Of a DNA stretch of 64,000 bases, positions 47,257-59,140 are shown one piece after another. Origin of the DNA: Lytechinus pictus (lineage: Eukaryota; Echinodermata; Echinoidea; Temnopleuroida; Toxopneustidae); the NCBI RefSeq assembly GCF_037042905.1, contig NC_087257.1:16980001-17044000 (forward strand), given 5' to 3'. A model generated the notes under the pieces. The model did not search any database. It saw nothing but the letters and a program-made list of their open reading frames with translations, and had not been told where the DNA came from. Position numbers and translations under genes: made by a program. Every line of letters starts with the position of its first letter. The stretch's first letter is position 1.

Positions 47257-50200
47257 TTATTTCAGTTCGGATGCTAGCGGCCAAGACCAGTCCAATTCTG
47301 TGATGGGCTTACAGCTGACGGCTTTGTAGTATGTCACGGTCGACTGCTGACTCTGGGACATCAGATCGTACTGGAACGACGCTCTGAAAATTTGATGAAA
47401 GACATTGGCAGGATGAATTTTACAAACCGACTTCAAATGCAGACCATTAAAGCAGGATTGATGGGGAAAGTACGAAAGAATTGATTTATGATAAAAAATA
47501 TCCCTTTTTATATTTTGTAGAAAATCAAAGTGGAAGTCATATTTTATATGTGGTGAAAACTCCATGTTGTATATATATATATATATATATATAGGCCTAC
47601 TATATACTATGAACAAAGTATGTATTTGGAGAAATTTATGAATGGCAGACGGAGGAGAGATATTAATGATAAATACCAGTTGTGGTACGATCTCAAAATA
47701 GGTTTGAACAGAATCCAATAAAATGACCGTCCAAGTGTTTGTATGTATAAATAAAAATACAGCGCGTCCCAAAAAAAATGTCCCTCTGACATAGGACTGA
47801 ATTAATTCTAAAATGTGGTAGTATTCTCAAATAAATGTTCATGAGTAGAAAGCTCATTTCATGATCTAACTTCTATGAAAATTTCATTGGTCTCGCTTCA
47901 GCGGTTTTGAATACACACTCTGTTACGTAACAGTGGTGCATTTTAGCCCATTCCAAGTTTGCAGCATTGATGCATATCTGCATTGTCTATGGCATGTTAA
48001 CCCCCATTTTTACATCCAGGATCTGAGCAGGGACATTTCCCTAATCATATCCAGGCTCATCAAATTATAAACTTGGGCATGTTCAGAAGGGCAAGAAATA
48101 TAAAAAAATCAAGCTTTTTAATGATTGATAAGGGGAATCAGTGCACCAACTTGAAAGAAAATGTGAATGATGGATGAGTAAAATAAGCTCAAAAATAAAG
48201 GGGAATCCGCAAGTTAAACACCCTTTGCAAAAAAGGAACTTTACCAGAGAAAAAATTTACTTTTTTTTCTTTTAAAAAGTTACATTGAATTAACTTGACC
48301 ACAGTAGCTTATTAACTAAAAAAACATTAATAAAAAACAAAAATGCAGTATTAGGCATGAATTAGGTATGAAACAGACATGACCCGTTGTCTTAATCATT
48401 GTGCATCTCCCATTTTCAAACATGAAATGAGCTGTAAAATATTGTTTTTGCCCTTCGAAACATGCTCAAGGTTGTGATTTGATGAGCCTGGTTAGATCAT
48501 GGAGATTTCCCTGGTCAGATCAGGGAATTCCTTGGTCAGAATGGTCAAAGGGGGTTGATATGCTAGAAAGTGCAGAACACACAGTAGTGCTGCATGCATG
48601 CAAACTTGGAATGGGCTGAAAAGCACCACTTTTACATAATAGACTGTGTATTCAAAACCACTGAAGCGAGACCAATGAAAAATTTTTAGAAGTTAGAACA
48701 TGAGATGAGCTTCCTAGTTAAATACATTTCATTGAGAATAATGTTTATCTTTTGAAGTAATTTAGCCCCATATAAGAGGGACATTTTTTTTGGGACGCGC
48801 TGTATGTGCCAAATGGCTGTTGAAAAAAATGTGTAATTGCTGCGAAATGAGCAAAATAAGCATGGAATTCCATAATATGTTGGGTAGTTTTCCACACAAC
48901 TTTAATACACTGTCCCACATATGCCTTTTTGGGTTAGTGATCATCAGATTTATCGCTTTTCAGCTAAGATTTAATCATTTCAAAAAGATAAGTTTATTGC
49001 AATGTACCATAACTAGATCATGATAATATGGTAGCATTTAACCTTGATTTCAAAGACTTTCTCGTGAAATAATTGTTTGCTGCAAATACGCTCTGTTACC
49101 TTTAAATAGAAGAATTTTAGTAGGATGCCGATGCGGAAGGGAAAACAAGAAAAAAAATGTGATGAAGAAGAGAGATAGAACAAGAGAAATAAATATACAC
49201 TGTACTTACATAAACTCCATGTATATTAAATGGGTAATTGAGCCATCTACACAGTGGGATCTGAAAGACGATGAAAGAGAATACATAATTATAACAGTAA
49301 TTGGGTATTTTACAGTACTTGTTTTAGCAGATTGCATTTCCTTACATATATATGCTTTAAGGAATAGGTAGAGTATAAAGTAAGAATGTAAAAGCTTAGA
49401 AGCAAGAAGGGCACATCTACATAAAAATTTAAGTTTTGATAACAATCAAACCTATATTATAAATTTCTTTATTTCTGAAATTACCAGTAATACTATATTG
49501 CATATATACTGATAATAATCATAGCAGACAGCTGGCTCAATTACAAATCAATGCAAGTATCAATCTGCCCTACATTGACAAATAGGAAGTGAAATTTCCT
49601 GTGATAGAGCAAATTTCTTTGTCTGTCATTTACATAGATGCCAATGTATTAGCATGACTGTTAATTATCTCATAGCAGCATCAGTGTTTTTCCATGAAAT
49701 TTAGCTTGGAATGAGCACTCAATGTGTACAATGAAAACATATATATTGAAATTCAATTTTGGTGAGCATGTCACTTGCTCCCTTTTGTCATACTCTGGCA
49801 GCATTAGCATCATAAGTGTGTAAGTTTGAGTACCAAAAGGGGGCAAAACAACCTATAACATTAATTGACTGATTAGGAAAATGAAAATCAGAGGGAAGAG
49901 GATATAAATTGAAGAAGTAAAAAATGAAGTGAATATGGTGGGGAAAGCAAAGGGAAACAAGAAGAGAGAATCAAAAACAAAAAAGAGGGGGGAAAAAGAT
50001 GTAACAAAGGAAATTTACATTCATCTGATATAACACACAATCAAATACAATTTACTGTATCACAAATATTATTATAAGATATTAACCAATAGTTCTCTAC
50101 ATGTATATGGTAAAAACCACATCCCGCCTTCCAACAGTAGTCTTCAAGAATTGAATGGAATTGTCTCATGCTAGCCACGTAGCCATTCATAATCACACAA

Positions 50201-53200
50201 ATGAAAATCTTTAGGCACCAATATGAAACCGAAAGCTTCATTATAACACTCAAGATTCATACATGTAGTTTTGATCTAATTAGGGCAGGTAATGTAACAT
50301 AGACCTTCATATAAGTACATGTAGGTAGATTCTGGAGCAATCACGTACAGTTAAATATTGCGAGAAGCAAAAAAAAAGTTGCTTGCAAGAAGTACAAAGT
50401 GAGATGGTATCAGAGAATGAATAAAACAGGAATTTCAATAGTAATAATGACAAAATTATATATAGCTTGTTATGCTGATAGAAAGGAAAAGAGGAACAAA
50501 ATAATCAAAATATTAAGTAAATATACTGTAGCAGTTCATCTTGAACAAGCTTTGAAACTATAAAAACAATGTATAATAAGCAGATTATTATTTAGGGAAG
50601 TTTATGGTATACACCATGTGTAGTCCTGAAAAGGTGTTTATCGTAAACTTCCTTAAACCTCTCCACCATAAAACCTTTAAAGATCATCAGATTATTATTA
50701 TTAACATTAGAGATCAATCATCACTCAACATATACTTTGAATAATGAGAAGGGTGATAATTAAAGACAGATATACTTACACCCACGCACTCTCTGTAAAG
50801 GTCACTGTTACATTTCCAGAAAGCTGTTATGGAACAAAAATATGAAGATAAAAGTTGTTAATCAATTACTAACCACAGTAAAAGCCCAGTAGCTTGACTG
50901 TAGTGCAGATATAGAGAGAGATGTGCATAAAAACTCAAATGAAAGATGGTAAAAGAAAAGAACTTACCTACTATACTAAAACTAATCAATGCATTCTACA
51001 CTATCATACGAGTGGTAAAATGTCAATAATTTGATAATATAATTCCCTATGCACACACTATTTGCTAAAGCTGTAAGCAGAGGTTGATCTCAATGGTGAA
51101 CACTGTTTTTTAGAGCTATATTAATTTTCACTATTTTCCCTATCAAAATAGGATCAATAATTATACAGTATATATATCTTTACATGTATACAACATTTTG
51201 GTTAGAATAGGACATACCAAAGTACGAGGGCAGAAAAAAACAATCAAATGAGTCGAAGAAGAGACATACATACCTCAAAATTTTGACGTCCAGGAACATG
51301 AACACTGCTGTCCAGCACTGTAATATTGGTCCCGATCACCTGTTCGCTCCAGCTGCCGGTAATGGTCAACGACTGACCATCGATGGCCACAAAATTTTTA
51401 TTGTAGATATCAAACTTGGTCTGGAAAGATATGAACACATAAACCGCAACTAAAATGGTGCATAATTCAAAGATCTTGGAATTTCAGTAAGGGAGATAAT
51501 AATGGAAATATTCTGCTTGTATGTAATAAATCAAAATGATGTCTCTGAAGGCTTCACATATATTTTGGCTTGCCTGCATACAAACTGTATGCACATTATC
51601 CTTATACACAGTACATGCATGATTGGTAGTTTTCAATCACCTAAATGAGACCTGTAAACTCCAAAATAAAGCTTTCCGACAAGACCTTTAATGAAACGCT
51701 CCCCAGAAGGATTAGGTAATGTTCTTTTTCAATTTTTGGTGATTCCATTACTTTACAATCAACAACGGTTCTAATTTTCTAAACAGCCTTTCATGATCAC
51801 TTTGAGACAGTTTCCTCAAAATTCCTCCACTATTCTAATGGAAAAAGCAGGGGCCAGTTTCATAAAACTTGTTATTAATAACACATTTGGAATCCATCAA
51901 TCTGATTGGCTGATTTTAAATTTCTTATAGAAATTGAGCTCTTGTTATTTTTATACTAGTCTTTATGAAATGGGACCTAGAATTACATCTCATCATTATA
52001 TGGTGTCCTAAAAACCTCATCAAAAATACAGTAGTTACAATTTCATGTGATATACATGTAGCATTTTTATCCTTTCTCATAAACAAATATGAAAGTAAAG
52101 CTTCTTTTTCTTAAAAAGCCTGTATAGCCAAACAATGGCACATGTTTGTTTCATGTATTCCAAAAAATTCTACCTGATGAGGGATGCTATGCTGGGTAAT
52201 TCTTCAAAGGGGAAGTTCACCCTGACAAAAATATTGTTGTAATAATAGCAGAAAAAATAATTAAAAATATTAGTGAAGGTTTGAGGAAATTTCTGGAAAA
52301 TCCATTGAAGATTGAGAGTTATTAGAATTTCGAGTTTTTGATTTGTGACGTCATAAACGAGCAGCTGCCCCATATGTTATAATATAATATATAATTCATA
52401 AATTTCATTTTCAATGGTTAGTGATGACTTATCATTTATTTTCTTTTTAGGAGCATGTGTGAAATAATTTGTATATTGATGTCCTAAAGTTACAATAAAA
52501 AACATTTTCAATTTAAATAACATTTCATTTATTTTTTACCCTACCATATTTAAGAAAGCTACTCACATATGACGTCACAAATAAAATAATTTAAACTCTA
52601 ATAACTTTTTTATTATTGGATGGATTATCCTCCAACCTTCGCCAATATTTTAAATTAAATTTTTTGCTATTTCTGCGATAAACTTTTTGTTAGGGTGAAC
52701 TTCCCCCTTAAAAAATATACCGTTATTATTATATTATTATTATTATAATTATTATAATTATTTCATAATTATAATCATTATTATTATTATAATTATTATT
52801 ATCATTATTATTATTACACTGCTCATATTCTTACCTCTAGTACTAATGTCATGGTAGGCACTGTTTGGTTATAACTCGTAGAAACTGTATTCACCTTCCC
52901 TTCCTGTTCAAAGGATATTGGCCTAGGTAGAAGGAAAGCTATCAATATGCCTGCTAGAGAGGCACACAGGAATATTGACAGAAGCACATACCGAAGTCTG
53001 CAAGGAAAATAAAGATTTTCGCAGAAAATGGATATCATTCAATATGCATATTAATCCTAATAAAACAATACAGCCCATCCCAATGTACATTCATTTAAGT
53101 TTTAATAAGCTAAACTAAAGAAAAACATATCAGACAAAAGAAATAAAACAAAAATATGTGATGTAAAAGCAGATGTGTAAGTGAAATAAATATATCAGTA

Positions 53201-54640
53201 TATCTACATATATTTGAATTTTGAAGTTATATACATGTTAAATGTATTTTTTTTCTTTCAGAAGAAAGCTTGGACTTCATTTTTAGACTACTACCAACTA
53301 CATGTATAGCCAACACTCCTTGAATTAAAGATGTTGAGATAGCCAGGGAAAGAATGGCCAATGGGATATCAGGGCCCCGTCTTACAAAGAGTTACAATTG
53401 ATCCACTCAATCGTAACTCTATGGAAATCCATCAGTGTCATAATTTTTTCTACAGGAAATTTGCACAATGTCCTTTGTAAACAAAGAGAAGCACAGTGAA
53501 TTTTCAAGAAAACAATGAATGCATGAATATACATAATAGTTTGAAAGTATTTTGAACAAACATGAATAATAGATGTTGTCATTGCTGGCCGTCCATAATT
53601 ATGATTGATCGGATCAATCACAACTCTTTGTAAGACGGGGCCCAGGACTTACGTTCTACGAGGTTTCAATCTTGCATCGCTGTATGGAATCAAGGCCACA
53701 AGGTCATCTGCACGATCTGAAGAACAAAAAAAAAATTTAGAAATAAAATAAATGTGGCAATGAAAATACTTCTCTGAGGCTCACAGCACTCTTCTAATAC
53801 TTTAGCAGCTGATTATGATATGAGAGCATCTAAATGGGTACATGTCATATTTGACCAACAATCCTAATAACGGTCAACTTTGAAAGGGAGTGGGATTTTT
53901 TAAAATTTCAATTGAATTCATTTTATTCTTCAGAGTAAAGTATAAAACATGTAAACCTAATAACCAGTTTACAATACATGATTCTAGATATTTTCTTGGT
54001 GACAATTGCTCCAATTGAAAATCTGCACGTTAAGCCAAAATAAAACCTAACCTACAAAACTCAATAAACCCTAATCCTTATCTTTACATTATTCTGAACC
54101 AAAAACTCTATTACAATCCTGACTCTATCCCGATGCCCTCTGAGATATCAAGACAGGAGCAAATGTCGCAGGACCATATAGGTCTTGTCACCAAAACATA
54201 CGACAAGAGGCGGATTCTGATATAAGGGTGTTCCAATGCATGAAAATCCCCAAAATAATAGAACGTTAGCAGACCTAGGACAGGGCTTCAAAGGGACAGA
54301 ATGAACATATCCTAATTTAAAATGAGTAAGGGAAGCGGGCTGAAAAAATCACCACATAGATTTTAACAAAGTTACCTCTAGGAATTTTGCCAGTGCCCTG
54401 ACACGTCGGGCAGGCAAAGCCATCACTCAGCTCCTCGTAGGTGTAGTGACCCGGTCCGGAACCATTCATCGTTTCCCCGCTGTTGTCTGATCTCTTGACC
54501 TCGGGTTCTTTCGCCGACGACACAGCAGGTGATCCGGCAGGCTCGGGATCCGAGTTCCCTGTGCTACCATAGTTGGTGTAATGGTTGTAGGAAGGAGGAG
54601 GATCTGAATCCATGTTCTGTATAACCAGCCGAGAAGACAT
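47257..54640 (-). CDS. TMEM106: TMEM106-family lysosomal/late-endosomal membrane protein, seven coding exons
   Basis: Single-pass type II glycoprotein family of late endosomes and lysosomes, linked in vertebrates to lysosome acidification and transport. Exons (- strand): 54376-54640, 53653-53716, 52835-52997, 51274-51420, 50780-50823, 49210-49260, 47257-47383. All introns are GT-AG and phases agree, giving 286 residues (human TMEM106B has 274). The N-terminal cytosolic part has a PPPSY motif at about 14-18 and CPTCQGTGKIPR at 77-88; next comes LVALIPYSDARLKPRR at 94-109, nearly as in TMEM106B; the membrane segment is about 113-134; the luminal part has glycosylation sites N153, N196 and N217, and cysteines C231 and C269, which match the human disulfide pair. 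An in-frame TAG lies directly before the chosen ATG; M10 (54613) is an alternative start. The ortholog group (A/B/C) cannot be resolved. Confidence 0.93.
47760..48802. mobile_element. 1043-bp foldback MITE in TMEM106 intron 6
   Basis: Ends cagcgcgtcccaaaaaaaat and attttttttgggacgcgctg are inverted and flanked by TA. The arms stay paired far inward: attggtctcgcttcagcggt against actgaagcgagaccaat, and cccattccaagtttgca against gcaaacttggaatggg. It splits an older repeat whose unbroken relatives lie at about 24020-24430 and 33218-33640. No coding capacity. Confidence 0.88.
51850..51977. mobile_element. Small MITE with GGGCCAGTTTCATAAA ends, intron 3 of TMEM106
   Basis: ggggccagtttcataaaact and ctttatgaaatgggacc are imperfect inverted repeats about 130 bases apart, around a word ctgattggctgatt. 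Non-coding. Confidence 0.65.
52208..52707. mobile_element. 500-bp MITE with GGGGAAGTTCACCCTRACAA ends, intron 3 of TMEM106
   Basis: ggggaagttcaccctgacaa at the left is matched by ttgttagggtgaacttcccc at the right. Inward, tgtgacgtcataa and tgacgtcacaaat and the words gagttattagaatt/aactctaataactt also face each other. The frame at 52170-52373 is part of the element. Confidence 0.85.
52722..52817. repeat. (ATT)n microsatellite, interrupted
   Basis: Long imperfect run of att and aat just 18 bases from the donor of TMEM106 exon 3. Confidence 0.9.
53372..53643. mobile_element. GGGCCCC-type MITE abutting the TMEM106 exon 2 donor
   Basis: Best preserved copy in the window: gggccccgtcttacaaagag at the left and ctctttgtaagacggggccc at the right, with facing GATTGATC/GATCGGATCAATC words. 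Its right end is only nine bases inside intron 2 from the splice donor of exon 2. Confidence 0.88.
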
Positions 54641-55484
54641 CTACATAGAGCTCCGGGTGTCCACTTTCAACCTCAAAAGAACCTGCTCTTCCTGCAAAGT
54701 TCTGCAAGGAAAGATTGGAAAAATATTGCGTGCTCCTAAATCTCGAATCATGAATAGGAAAACATTCTTTAAAAAATTGTGACACTGAGAGCTCGTTCAG
54801 AATGGCAAGGCTAAGCTCAGCAAGATTGAGGGGCATACTTCTCAAGCCATTGTGCTATGACTTTCCCTCCCATGCAAGGACTGTTATTATTTTACCATGA
54901 AATGTCATAAATTCATTTGAAGTTGTATGTTCAATTGGTGCATATAAACGAAACAATCAAACAACATTCTTGCATACAAAGTCAATGGAATATGTGGCAT
55001 GATAAAAAAAAATGTTGCAAAGCCAAGTGTCCCTTTTTTTTTGTTTCACAAAATATAATGAAATTATTATTGGTTCCCAAGTTTGTTTGTTCAATATGGG
55101 TCTATCAATTAAGATTAGGCATAGGTCTATACTGTATATATTTTCTTTTCCTTTTTTTTTCGTCCCTTGACTCACCATCATCATTAAACCTGTGGCAATC
55201 ACTCTTCAAAACTGAAAGCAAGGCTTGCTTATATTCTCACATCAGGGGCCGATTGCACGAAAGGGTCTTTGCAAGGAACGTCTTTTGTGTTGCCCTTTTA
55301 TTATCAAGCGCTGTATGAGGTTCCTTTTATAAACCAGTAATATTATTTAGCTCACTTTTAATAATTTATAAACAGTGACATTCAATCATTTAAAAACAGA
55401 TAACTAAAATACGTTTGCAGGTACATTAAAAAGGTGATTCATATGGCGCGTCATAATAACATAACAAAATATAGCATACCGGTA

Positions 55485-55537
55485 CATGAATAACATGATA
55501 ACGTTCGCCAATGGCGAACGTTATCATGTTATTCATG
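55485..55537. repeat. Perfect 26-bp-arm palindrome
   Basis: The arm catgaataacatgataacg then ttcgcca is followed, after a single base, by its exact reverse complement. A further imperfect pair (tagcata/tatgcta) extends it. It may be the remains of a foldback element or a cruciform-prone site. Confidence 0.9.
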
Positions 55538-55653
55538 TATGCTACGATCACAAGCCAATTGATGAATGAAAATATAGTAAGCATGTGAATTGCAAGCCTC
55601 CCAGTGCAAGCCTCCCAACATGGCATCAAAGCAAGGCCAAGTTAGACCAAAAG

Positions 55654-55727
55654 CTTCGGTCTCTGTTATGTTGGTTGTTTAGCTGAACTCCGTGGTTGGC
55701 TTCACTCACCAAATACGGAGACCGAAG
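55654..55727. repeat. Short inverted repeat CTTCGGTCTC/GAGACCGAAG
   Basis: Ten-base perfect arms about 55 bases apart in the 5' region of the TMEM106 gene. Function unknown. Confidence 0.6.
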
Positions 55728-56589
55728 TTCTAGCGCGATCTGTACAGGGGACTCAATGGCCATATGTTTATGTACTTAAGATTGGATAAAACGGGGAAGT
55801 GAATTTACGCGACAGCTGAGGTAAGTCACTGTTTTTGTTCCTTTTAAATTGATTTTTCTCCGTTTTTTGGCAACTAATGCCAAGAGGGAATATTAATTTG
55901 CATTTTGGTCGCGTTAATTTTCAAAAACTTTATTCATTAAAGACAAGAATTGAAGAGCCCAGACGGGGGGATTTTGCATTGCAAGTCCCCTAATGGTGGC
56001 TGCACGCTAGCGAGCCGTCTGTGTATGAGGAGAAATTTAAAAAAAAAAATGTTAAAAAACTCCTCGAAACAGACGGCTGCCAGCTGTCTAGGCCAAGTGT
56101 GCAATTCTCTATCACCACGTACCAAAATCGATATAGAATTTCACTTTTGTATCTTTTATTTGAATAATGAAACTTGAAAGGCATTTTCGGACGATGTATT
56201 TTCTAACCGATATCGCACAGGTAAGCGTATTTTGATTACCGGTACTTCTCGCTTTTCTGTCAAAATCATACAGAATAGCGCCATAGTCACATCCTGTTCG
56301 TCAGAGTTTACGGAATCTATCGCAACGTGTACAATGTCAATGGAGTGAACGGTTACGGAGCGCCGCATGAACAATATGCACGAAATTGCTGAATCTCGAT
56401 AATTTTCAATCGATACTTACAGTTACACAATAATTCACAATACAGGGCCATCTGACCACGAGCCAAGACCATGTTTAAATCAGATCAGACAAATATGTCA
56501 TTCGACAATAGAAATTTGACAAATTTATAGTTAAACAAGAAAATTGACTGGATCATAAGCATTCACTTGACTTGGAACTTTGGATCCCC

Positions 56590-57000
56590 GGACCAGCGGC
56601 GGCGACGCCGAATTCGGCTTGGATGTTTCGCGCGCGCTCCGCGCAGCGCCTGTCGTTAACGTTGTTAACTGAACTATATCAGTACATTACACGAAACCGA
56701 ACGACAGGGACTAATACTCGGTACAGTGAGGTACCGATAGAAGTTACATCACGAAGTACGACAGTCTGGCACATTTAATCAAAGAATTGACAGTTTTTTT
56801 TTGTTATAATTCGTTCATGACGATTGTCACACAGTACCTGAAGCCTGTGATTGTTGAGACACCGCAGAAAGTCGTGAGAAGAAATATTCGGGCTGAACTG
56901 CTGCTTGCTTGGCCTTGGGCTTGGCAAAGCTTCGTCTGATCGTGACGTCATCTGTTATTGTTTTGCGATGATCGCAAGTCAGCTGACAATCAATCGAGAT
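56590..57000 (-). promoter_or_regulatory. Probable TMEM106 promoter and 5' non-coding exon
   Basis: A CpG-rich patch (cggcggcgacgccg and cgcgcgcgctccgcgcagcg, about 56595-56650) and a perfect CRE (TGACGTCA, 56943-56950) lie 2.2 kb upstream of the TMEM106 ATG on its strand. A donor (ggcttcag|gtactg, - strand, exon edge about 56837) could end a 5' UTR exon that joins an acceptor (ttccttgcag, exon edge about 54707) before the coding exon. The splice pairing is inferred, not proven. Confidence 0.4.
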
Positions 57001-57357
57001 TTCGACAGAATGAAAAAGGGAAGAAAATTTGTCTTTTTTTTTTAATGGTGAAAATATGATAAGAGAAAGGAAGATTATTGAGACGAAAGATATTTCATTA
57101 AAGTAAAAGAAATTAAACAAAAATAAAGAATAAGAGAAAAAAATTGGGGTAAGCACCGCCCCCCCCCCCCCAATAAACAACATGACTAGCTAACGTTACT
57201 TGGAACATTGGACATAAAAGGCAATAGCACAGCTGCAGTTTTTTTTATGGGCAGATAGCTGATCAGTTTAAATTGCTGCCTGTTTTGACCCCCCTCCATT
57301 AAATACTTCTTTTATATACACTCCCGGGAGGGGGGGGGGGGGGTAGTCAAATGTATT

Positions 57358-57737
57358 GCTGTACACACGCGTGGCCAGATTATTTCCAAACACCCTCCTA
57401 AAGGAGTTTTTTCTGTGTGCTAAATAACCCCCTAAACAAGTTTTTTGCGGGCTTTATTTACACATTTTGGCCCCTAACTTGTCACCAGAATGTGACCCCA
57501 GGGAAAAAGCTTGGGGAAAAAAACATACCCTAAACACGTTTGGGCTAGTCTCATAAAAAAAAATTACCCTAAATACGTTTGAACCTGCGATTGACCATTG
57601 ACCAGTCTTTCAAAACTACCCCTTTTTTTTGAAAATCAGTGTTTTTGATACCCTTAACGAGTGCATGCACGGCCCACATCCAACACTGAAAAAACACCCC
57701 TTTAAACGCGTTTTTGGGGTCACGCGTGTGTACAGCC
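57358..57737. mobile_element. TIR element with GCTGTACACACGCGTG ends
   Basis: gctgtacacacgcgtgg and cacgcgtgtgtacagc are exact inverted ends. Inside, words of the form ccctaaa(c/t)acgttt recur about every 50-80 bases. Non-coding; the adjacent G run at about 57330-57343 lies outside. Confidence 0.75.
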
Positions 57738-57741
57738 CTTG

Positions 57742-58800
57742 AAACTTATCAAACTTCACAAGCGCACTACACAAATTCCACTCAGTCAAAATGAACAAAA
57801 TTCTGACACAGGCTAGCTTCAATAATCTTCACTAAGCACATGTCAATAATTAAGAGAATTGTTCAATAACAAAGAGGCTGTATAGCCCCTCAAAAACAAT
57901 TGGTTCCAGAATCAAAACTCACAAAATGGCGAAAGAAAGGCCAGTGGAAATGAGATGGGATTAAACAAACTTACCAGTTTATTAAAGTTCACAGTATGAC
58001 CATCAGCATGTTTAATTGATTGCCTCACTAAGAAGTTACATGAAGTTGAAATTAACATTTTAAAAACACATATTGAGGTCAAATGCATAAATGGACTCAA
58101 TAGGAGTCGAGCAAAGAATGACCATTTGGTTCAATCCCATTTCGTTTTCATTGGTCTTTGACCCTTTATTTTGCCATTTTGTGACTTTGGATTCTGAAAC
58201 CAGTTGATGTTAAGGGCTACAGCCTCTTTGTTATTAAACCAATCCGAGAGCGAAGTTGGCTCAGTCGGTAAAGCGTCGGCCCGTCGATCCAAAGATCGTG
58301 GGTTCGAGTCCACCCCGGGCGGATGAAGCCAGTGCGTTGTGTGTAAACGTTTCTCCCCTATTTCATAGATGCAGGCTATGTTACAGTGGAAAACACTCCG
58401 TCCCTTGGATAGGACGTTAAATGGAGGCCCCGTGTAGAGGAGAATCACCACCTTTGCACGTTAAGAACCCACTGCACTATTCGATTAAGAGTAGGGGGAA
58501 ACCCCGGTGTAGTGGTCCACCTGCATTCCCCAACCAGTTATCGGGAGGAGAGACCTGCGGGTCACAGTTCTGTGTGCGCGCCCTTCTTGGCGACCCAGAT
58601 TGGCTGGCTCCTCCAATGCGCCTTTGAATGTCTTTGACAGATATATGGCGCTATACAAATGCTGTGCATCATCATCATCACCAATCTCTTAATTATTGAC
58701 ATGTGCTTAGTAAAAATTATTGAAGCTAGGTGGTGTTAAAATTTTCTTCATTTTGACTGAGTGGAATTTGTGTAGTGCGCTTGTGAAGTTTGATAAGTTT
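57742..58800. mobile_element. Foldback element split by a SINE
   Basis: Left arm 57742-57960 (aacttatcaaacttcacaag ... gtcaataattaagag ... aataacaaagaggctgta) is the reverse complement of 58110-58240 joined to 58683-58800 (tacagcctctttgttatt ... ctcttaattattgac ... cttgtgaagtttgataagtt). The gap in the right arm is exactly the SINE at 58245-58679. Confidence 0.85.
58245..58679 (+). mobile_element. Full-length tRNA-derived SINE
   Basis: Head with A box (gttggctcagtcggtaaagc) and B box (gggttcgagtcc), then a long conserved-looking body (ggataggacgttaaatggag, ccccgtgtagaggagaatca) and the 3' tail ggcgctatacaaatgctgtg with (atc)n. It is flanked by accaatc on both sides (58238-58244, 58680-58686), a target duplication. 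The body resembles the core of widespread marine invertebrate SINEs. Not a functional tRNA gene. Confidence 0.88.
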
Positions 58801-59140
58801 CTTTTGGAACCCAGTTTATAACCCCCTTCCCCCAGAACAAACCACGCTTTAACTACAGATTGGAAACCCATCAGCACCTTTATGGAAATGGGTCTTAAAG
58901 GTTTTGAAGAAAAATATATTCAAATAATGAGTATAGCCGTGCCAAAATTAAAGTTGGTCTTATACTATGACTTGATTGAAAAAAAAAGGTTGATTGTATA
59001 CATTGTGCTCCTTTCAAGAAACCTTTAGGACAATCCAAAGCAAATGGCTATGAAATACATCAAGGATTGATAATACATACTAATGCTTAATCCTTGGTCT
59101 GGTTTTACACTTGACTCTATTGATCTCCATATGCAATCAA
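58801..59140. other. No gene seen
   Basis: Non-coding AT-rich sequence. Nothing recognised. Confidence 0.4.

Noticed and set aside
50041-50253. Candidate TMEM106 exon with a DYC...H pattern
   Set aside because: No splice sites of the right phase. The 51-base exon at 49210-49260 fits phase, length and the cysteine/histidine pattern better.
58245-58330. tRNA gene
   Set aside because: A and B boxes are present but the acceptor arm does not pair, and the sequence continues into a SINE body with a target duplication. The same applies at 7085-7157, 13257-13330, 14752-14820, 59940-60005 and 63487-63560.
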